From contig JAICTZ010000025.1 of assembly GCA_025936115.1 (NCBI GenBank), forward strand, positions 1 to 64,000: a DNA stretch of 64,000 nucleotides, read 5' to 3'. How positions within the stretch are numbered: the stretch's first letter is position 1; each line of letters begins with the position of its first letter. Below the pieces are notes generated by a model. The model made no database searches and had not been told where the DNA came from. It was given only the letters and a program-made list of their open reading frames with translations. This DNA comes from Polyangiaceae bacterium. Lineage in GTDB: Bacteria > Myxococcota_A > Polyangia > Polyangiales > Polyangiaceae. Shown here piece by piece: positions 59,941-64,000 of this stretch. Made by a program: the position numbers and the translations under genes.

Positions 59941-61578
59941 CTACAACCCCGAGCTCGGCAACCCGTCCGGGACGCGCGGTGAAACAGCGTCCGATTTCGC
60001 CTTTTTGGGTTTTTTTGGGGGGGGCACGGCGGCCGACGTGGCTCGAGACGTTGACGCGACGGCCGGCGCCGGACGCTCAGAGGCGGCGACGGGTGCTTCA
60101 TGCGGGCTCGTGGCGTGCCCTTCGACGGGGACGGCGGTACTTGCCGGCAGCGTTCGAGCCGCGAGAGTCGCCGCGGGCGGGCTCGCGACCGCGAGCGCCG
60201 GGGGCTCGTGCGGCGCGGCGCTTGCCGGCGCGAACGCCCGTGTCAGCACGCCTCCGATTCCGAGCGCGATGAAGAACAGCGCGCCCGCGCCGACCAGAAC
60301 CCAGCGTCCGCGCCGTCGCGTCGCGGTCGTGGTTACGAGCGAGCCGGAGCGCCGCACTGGATTCACCGTGATCGAGCCGTCGGTCGGCGTGAGCGGCACA
60401 CCCGTGTGCGTCTCCACGTCGCCCGGCCACGCTGCCTCCGCAACGGGAAGAATCTCGGTCCGAATGGGCGGCGCGGTGCCGGTGTAGTCCTGGAGCGTGG
60501 CGCCGTCGGGCACGGCGGACGTGAAGCCGCGCGGGCGGTCGTCTTTGAGCGTGTCATGCGGCGCGCCCGAACGTCCGATGCGCGCGAGCGTCTTGGCGTC
60601 TTCGGTCACGCCTTCGCGCGTGCCCCACGCGTAACGTGCGGCGACACCGTCTGCGCGCGTCGTGGGGACGGGTTCGTGCACGTTGAGCCGCACGGTGCGG
60701 CCATGGCCCGCCACTTCGTGGCGCGCTTGAGCGTAAGGCGCCGCGACGATGCGCAGCCGCTCCGCGGCGTCACGCGCGCTCGCAGGGCGTTCGCTTGGCT
60801 TCTTTGCGAGCAGCTGAGCGAGCGCTTCATCGAGCTCGCACGTCACGCTGCCGACCGAGGCAGACAGATGCGGCGCTGGACGACTCAGGTGCGCGAGCAA
60901 CATCTCGTTCGCGTCGCGCACGTCGTCGAACGGCCCCTTCCCGACGATGCTCTCGTAAAGGACCAAGCCGACGGCGTAGATGTCGGAGCGTCCGTCGAGC
61001 GTCTCGCCACTCGCCTGCTCGGGCGACATGTAGCGCGGCGTGCCCACGGCGACTCCGCGCGCCGTGATCGCGCTCGTGTCGGTGATCTTGGCAACTCCGA
61101 AGTCGAGGATTTTCGGGGTTTTTCCCTGCGCGAGGAAGATATTCGGCGGCTTGATGTCACGGTGGACCACGCCGATTTCGTGCGCGGCGGCGAGGCCGTC
61201 GAGCACCGCCGCCGCAAGCTCGAGCGCCTCCCCGATCGGGAGGTAACCGGTGCGCTTGAGCCGCGCGCCGAGCGTTTCACCGTCGAGCCGCTCCATCACG
61301 AAGTACGGAATGTTCGACGTCGTGACGCCGGCGTCCGTCACGTTGATGATGCTCGGGTGCTCGAGCCGGCCGAGCGCGCGTTGTTCGTTGCGCAAGCGCG
61401 CGACCAAATCTTCACGCCGGGACAGGTCGCTCAGGAGGGCCTTGAGCACGAAGCGCTTGCCGAGCTCGATGTGCTCGACTTCGTAGACCGAGCCCATGCC
61501 TCCGACGCCCAAGAGCCCGCGCACTCGATATCGAGTCCCGGGAATGAGCTCGCCCGCTTTGAATTCGCCTTGCCTCAC
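59941..61578 (-). CDS. Hanks-type Ser/Thr protein kinase with C-terminal membrane anchor
   Basis: About 545 aa from GTG 61578. The frame is open much further upstream, but codon bias vanishes there, and longer starts would reach the gatC promoter. Kinase motifs: glycine loop GVGGMGSV, ATP Lys46 (RFVLKALL), HRD 139-141 (VVHRDIKPPNIFL), DFG 159-161 (ILDFGVAKI) and GTPRYMSPEQ. A juxtamembrane stretch rich in Thr/Pro follows, then one TM segment (GRWVLVGAGALFFIALGIGG) and an extracytoplasmic Ala/Pro-rich tail ending with a Lys-rich PPKKPKKAKS. This PrkC/PknB-like layout is very abundant in myxobacteria. Signal unknown. Confidence 0.9.
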   Translation of the reverse strand: MRQGEFKAGELIPGTRYRVRGLLGVGGMGSVYEVEHIELGKRFVLKALLSDLSRREDLVARLRNEQRALGRLEHPSIINVTDAGVTTSNIPYFVMERLDGETLGARLKRTGYLPIGEALELAAAVLDGLAAAHEIGVVHRDIKPPNIFLAQGKTPKILDFGVAKITDTSAITARGVAVGTPRYMSPEQASGETLDGRSDIYAVGLVLYESIVGKGPFDDVRDANEMLLAHLSRPAPHLSASVGSVTCELDEALAQLLAKKPSERPASARDAAERLRIVAAPYAQARHEVAGHGRTVRLNVHEPVPTTRADGVAARYAWGTREGVTEDAKTLARIGRSGAPHDTLKDDRPRGFTSAVPDGATLQDYTGTAPPIRTEILPVAEAAWPGDVETHTGVPLTPTDGSITVNPVRRSGSLVTTTATRRRGRWVLVGAGALFFIALGIGGVLTRAFAPASAAPHEPPALAVASPPAATLAARTLPASTAVPVEGHATSPHEAPVAASERPAPAVASTSRATSAAVPPPKKPKKAKSDAVSPRVPDGLPSSGL

Positions 61579-61866
61579 GCGCCCTGCCGCCGCAGGTCGC
61601 CGTCCGCCGGCGGGGAACTGCGGTTTCGGCGGAAGGATATCGGCGGACCTGCGAGCCGTCGAGCCGGTCACCGCTTTCGCCGCGATAATCGGACATCCGG
61701 CGCCGAGCGCCCGAGGGGACTCTCCTCGCCTCACGGCTTGCCATCGGCTCGTCCGCCTCGCGAGTTGCTTCGGTGAGCCATCTCCATTTCCCGCGAGCGC
61801 GCGGCGCTGAACGGATGTTTTGCGCTCGCCGCGACATCCGGCTTCCATCGTCCGCGCCCGCGGTGC

Positions 61867-61872
61867 TAGAGC
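61867..61872 (+). promoter_or_regulatory. Candidate -10 hexamer (TAGAGC) 6 bp before gatC
   Basis: TGCTAGAGC precedes the gatC ATG with a 6-bp gap and there is no RBS. The hexamer departs from TAnnnT at its last base, so it is a weaker member of the leaderless-type set described at 5386. Confidence 0.25.
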
Positions 61873-61878
61873 GACGCC

Positions 61879-62169
61879 ATGGCCATCACCCGCGAGACGG
61901 TGCTGCACGTCGCACGGCTCGCTCGGCTCGAGCTCGAGGGCGACGAGGTCGAGCGAATGCAGCGAGACCTGGGGAACATCCTCGGCTACATGCAGCAGCT
62001 CTCCGAGCTGCCGGCCGACGGCATCGCGGCGACCGCGCAGGTTGCGACCGAATGCGCACCGCTCCGCGACGACGCCCTGATTCCCTCACTCGACCACGAG
62101 CTCGCGCTCGCCGAAGCACCGCGGCGTGGCGGCGGCTCGTTCGCGGTGCCCGGCTTCGTGGACGAATAG
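61879..62169 (+). CDS. gatC: Asp-tRNA(Asn)/Glu-tRNA(Gln) amidotransferase subunit C
   Basis: 96-aa GatC, which stabilises the GatCAB complex that amidates mischarged Glu-tRNA(Gln)/Asp-tRNA(Asn). VLHVARLARLELEGDEVERM, the LGNILGYMQQLSELPADGI segment and LRDDALIPSL are family features; the C-terminus GGGSFAVPGFVDE matches the usual FKVPKVIE end. gatA starts immediately after its stop codon. Confidence 0.95.
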   Translation: MAITRETVLHVARLARLELEGDEVERMQRDLGNILGYMQQLSELPADGIAATAQVATECAPLRDDALIPSLDHELALAEAPRRGGGSFAVPGFVDE

Positions 62170-63666
62170 ATGGCCAAAGCTTTGGATCTGCCGGTCGCCG
62201 AGCTCGCCGCGGCGGTGAAGAAGGGCGAGCTCTCCGCGGCGGAGCTCGCGCGGGGCGCACTCGAGCGCATCCGCGAGAAAGCCTCGCTCGACGCGTTTCT
62301 GCACGTGAGTGAGGAGCCGGTGCTCAAAGCGGCCGCCGAGCTCGATCGCCGGCGGGCCAAAGGCGAGACACTCGGAGCGCTCGCAGGCGTGCCGATCGCG
62401 ATCAAGGACGCGCTTTGCACGACAGACGCACCGACGACCTGCGCCTCGCGCATTCTCACGCGTCGCGGCGCCGACGGGCGTCCCGGCAACGCGGCCGCCG
62501 GCTGGCGACCGCCCTACGACGCGACCGCCGTAGCGCGCTTGCGCGCAGCCGACGCGTTGCTCGTCGGCAAGACGAACATGGATGAGTTCGCGATGGGCTC
62601 GTCCGGCGAAAACTCCGCGTTCGGGCCGGCAAAGAATCCGCTCGACCCCACACGCACACCCGGCGGCTCCTCGAGCGGGAGCGCCGTGGCGGTGGCGGGG
62701 GGCATGAGCTCGGCGTCGCTCGGCAGCGACACGGGCGGCTCGATTCGGCAACCCGCGGCTTTTTGCGGCATCGTCGGGATCAAGCCGAGCTACGGGCGCG
62801 TTTCGCGTTACGGGCTCGTCGCGTTCGCCTCGAGTCTCGATCAAATCGGGCCGTTCGCGCGCGACGTGCGCAGCGCAGCCCACGTGCTCCAAGCGATCGC
62901 CGGCGCCGACGCGCGCGACTCGACCGCCGCGTCCGTCGCCGTCGGCGACTACGCAGCCGCGTGTGAGCGTGACGTGCGGCCGCTGCGCATCGGGCTGCCC
63001 GAAGAGTACTTCGCGGAAGGACTCGATCCCGAGGTTGCCGAGCGCGTGCGCGCAGCCGTGAGCCGACTCGAACGCGAGGGCTGCGCCGTTCGCCCCGTGA
63101 AGCTGCCCCACACCCGCTACGGCGTCGCGACGTACTATGTCGTCGCCACGGCCGAAGCGTCGAGCAACCTCGCGCGCTTCGACGGCGTGCGCTTCGGCCT
63201 GCGCGTCGAGCCCGAGCGCGGCAACCTGAACGCGATGTACGGAGCGACGCGCGACGCCGGCTTCGGCGCCGAGGTCAAACGCCGGATTCTACTCGGCACC
63301 TACGTGCTCAGCGCCGGCTACTATGACGCCTACTATCGCAAGGCCCAGCAGGCACGCACGCTCATCCGGCGCGATTTCGAAGAAGCGTTCCGAGACGTCG
63401 ACGTGATCGCGGCGCCGACGGCACCCATGCCCGCGTTTCGGCTGGGCGAGAAGATTGACGATCCGCTCGCGATGTATCTCGCCGACATTTATACGCTGCC
63501 CGCGAGCCTCGCAGGGATCGCCGGACTCACGCTTCCCTGTGGAAACACGCGCGCACGTGCCGACCGCCCTGCATTGCCTGTCGGGCTGCAACTGCTGGCG
63601 CCTGCCTTCGGTGAAGAAAAGCTTTTGACCGTTGCCGCCGCGGTCGAGCGGCTCTGTCGTTCGTGA
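62170..63666 (+). CDS. gatA: Asp-tRNA(Asn)/Glu-tRNA(Gln) amidotransferase subunit A
   Basis: 498-aa amidase-signature protein, the glutaminase of GatCAB. Catalytic triad: Lys79 (VPIAIKD), cis-Ser167 (GGSSSGS) and nucleophile Ser191 (GSDTGGSIRQPA). GKTNMDEFAMGSSGENSAFG and GIKPSYGRVSRYGLVAFASS are GatA-specific. A ~13-residue insertion (ADGRPGNAAAGWRPP) lies before the DATAVARL helix. gatB is not in the window; the next gene is an acetyltransferase whose GTG overlaps the gatA stop. Confidence 0.97.
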   Translation: MAKALDLPVAELAAAVKKGELSAAELARGALERIREKASLDAFLHVSEEPVLKAAAELDRRRAKGETLGALAGVPIAIKDALCTTDAPTTCASRILTRRGADGRPGNAAAGWRPPYDATAVARLRAADALLVGKTNMDEFAMGSSGENSAFGPAKNPLDPTRTPGGSSSGSAVAVAGGMSSASLGSDTGGSIRQPAAFCGIVGIKPSYGRVSRYGLVAFASSLDQIGPFARDVRSAAHVLQAIAGADARDSTAASVAVGDYAAACERDVRPLRIGLPEEYFAEGLDPEVAERVRAAVSRLEREGCAVRPVKLPHTRYGVATYYVVATAEASSNLARFDGVRFGLRVEPERGNLNAMYGATRDAGFGAEVKRRILLGTYVLSAGYYDAYYRKAQQARTLIRRDFEEAFRDVDVIAAPTAPMPAFRLGEKIDDPLAMYLADIYTLPASLAGIAGLTLPCGNTRARADRPALPVGLQLLAPAFGEEKLLTVAAAVERLCRS

Positions 63667-64000
63667 CGGACGCAGGCCGCTTCACCTGCGCGGGGCTCGA
63701 CGAAAGCAACGCGCCGGCGCTCGCGGCGCTGTTCGAGCGCGTCGAGTCCGGCTGCTATTGTTCGTATTGGCATTTCCCCTGTGACAAGAACGCGTGGCTC
63801 GCGCGACTCGCGTTCGAGCCGCAGGAGAACCGGCGGGAGCTATTCGAGCGCGCGCGCACCCCGCCGCGCGGCGTGCTCGCCCGAATACCGGAAGGAACCG
63901 CCATCGGCTGGATGAAGCTCGAGCCGGCGGCCCAGCTGCCGAAAATTTACGAACAGCGTGTTTACCGGGGAATTTCCGGGCTCGGCGCCGAGCGTGCTGG
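63663..64000 (+). CDS. GNAT-family N-acetyltransferase (3' end beyond the window)
   Basis: Starts with GTG 63663, overlapping the gatA stop as GTGA, and is open to the window end (112 codons seen). The sequence begins TDAGRFTCAGLDESNAPALA. CYCSYWHFPCDKNAWLARL and VLARIPEGTAIGWMKLEPAA are the acceptor loop and the beta-4 strand of a GNAT fold (PF00583-like). The acetyl-CoA P-loop has not been reached. Translationally coupled to gatA. Substrate unknown. Confidence 0.75.
   Translation, partial: MTDAGRFTCAGLDESNAPALAALFERVESGCYCSYWHFPCDKNAWLARLAFEPQENRRELFERARTPPRGVLARIPEGTAIGWMKLEPAAQLPKIYEQRVYRGISGLGAERA

Noticed and set aside
62173-62184. Palindrome CCAAAGCTTTGG as a third copy of the 12-bp operator candidate
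   Set aside because: It lies inside the gatA coding sequence (codons 2-5) and differs in the outer bases; likely chance.
63616-63627. AAAAGCTTTT near the end of gatA as a regulatory palindrome
   Set aside because: Within coding sequence and only shares the AAGCTT core.
1-64000. tRNA, rRNA, CRISPR array, IS element or prophage
   Set aside because: Looked for cloverleaf T-loop motifs, repeated spacers, transposase motifs and phage genes in the gaps; none found by eye.

Overview
The window is one stretch of very GC-rich bacterial chromosome with G or C at most third codon positions. It looks like a member of the Myxococcota, most likely Polyangia/Sorangiineae-like. The signs are a Hanks-type Ser/Thr kinase with a C-terminal membrane anchor, several lipoproteins with IPT/TIG or IgGFc-binding-like domains, a PGRS-like glycine-rich lipoprotein, and GTG/TTG starts with many 4-bp start/stop overlaps. 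This assignment is inference from gene content; there is no rRNA in the window to anchor it. I saw no tRNA, rRNA, CRISPR array, insertion sequence or prophage.

Layout. (1) 1-12000: housekeeping and envelope genes. A PQQ-like propeller lipoprotein is broken by an apparent inverted junction at the window edge. It is followed by coaE, folD, an lspA-lgt-lipoprotein operon, a MrfA/YprA-type helicase and two large surface lipoproteins. (2) 12110-45699: a roughly 33 kb exopolysaccharide/O-antigen-type cluster. It holds eight GT4 and one GT2 glycosyltransferases, three methyltransferases, gmd, rfbA, rfbB, an RfbE-like CDP-tyvelose epimerase, an RfbH-type Fe-S/PLP 3-dehydratase with an adjacent reductase/epimerase, and an asparagine synthase-like amidotransferase. 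It also has two Wzy/WaaL-like polymerase/ligase proteins, a Wzc-like tyrosine kinase co-polymerase, a WecA-like initiating transferase, an MBOAT/small-TM/SGNH O-acetylation module and a WbpD-like acetyltransferase. (3) 45668-57981: frataxin (cyaY), a Cys-rich lipoprotein, a HEAT-like protein coupled to a secreted metallopeptidase-like protein, a glycine-rich lipoprotein, thiE, a UDP-sugar epimerase, an MlaF-like ATPase, a thiG operon with a small unknown protein, an MFS transporter, a VanZ-like protein and a polysaccharide deacetylase. (4) 57978-64000: tsf and rpsB, a Ser/Thr kinase, gatC-gatA and a GNAT acetyltransferase cut by the window end.

How it fits together. The polysaccharide cluster covers chain initiation (WecA-like), nucleotide-sugar supply, assembly (GTs), decoration (methyl, acetyl, amide), polymerisation and length control. 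No intact Wzx/ABC flippase and no Wza-type outer-membrane exporter is present; the only possible trace of an export ABC transporter is a short degenerate N-terminus at about 20594. The deoxysugar genes point to a 3,6-dideoxyhexose (paratose/tyvelose type), but its first-step enzymes (RfbF, RfbG, RfbI) are not in the window. Other notable points are a pair of identical 12-bp palindromes at two gene starts, a set of genes with a TAnnnT hexamer 6-8 bp before the start codon (candidate leaderless transcripts), and a CoaE P-loop lacking the usual Ser/Thr.
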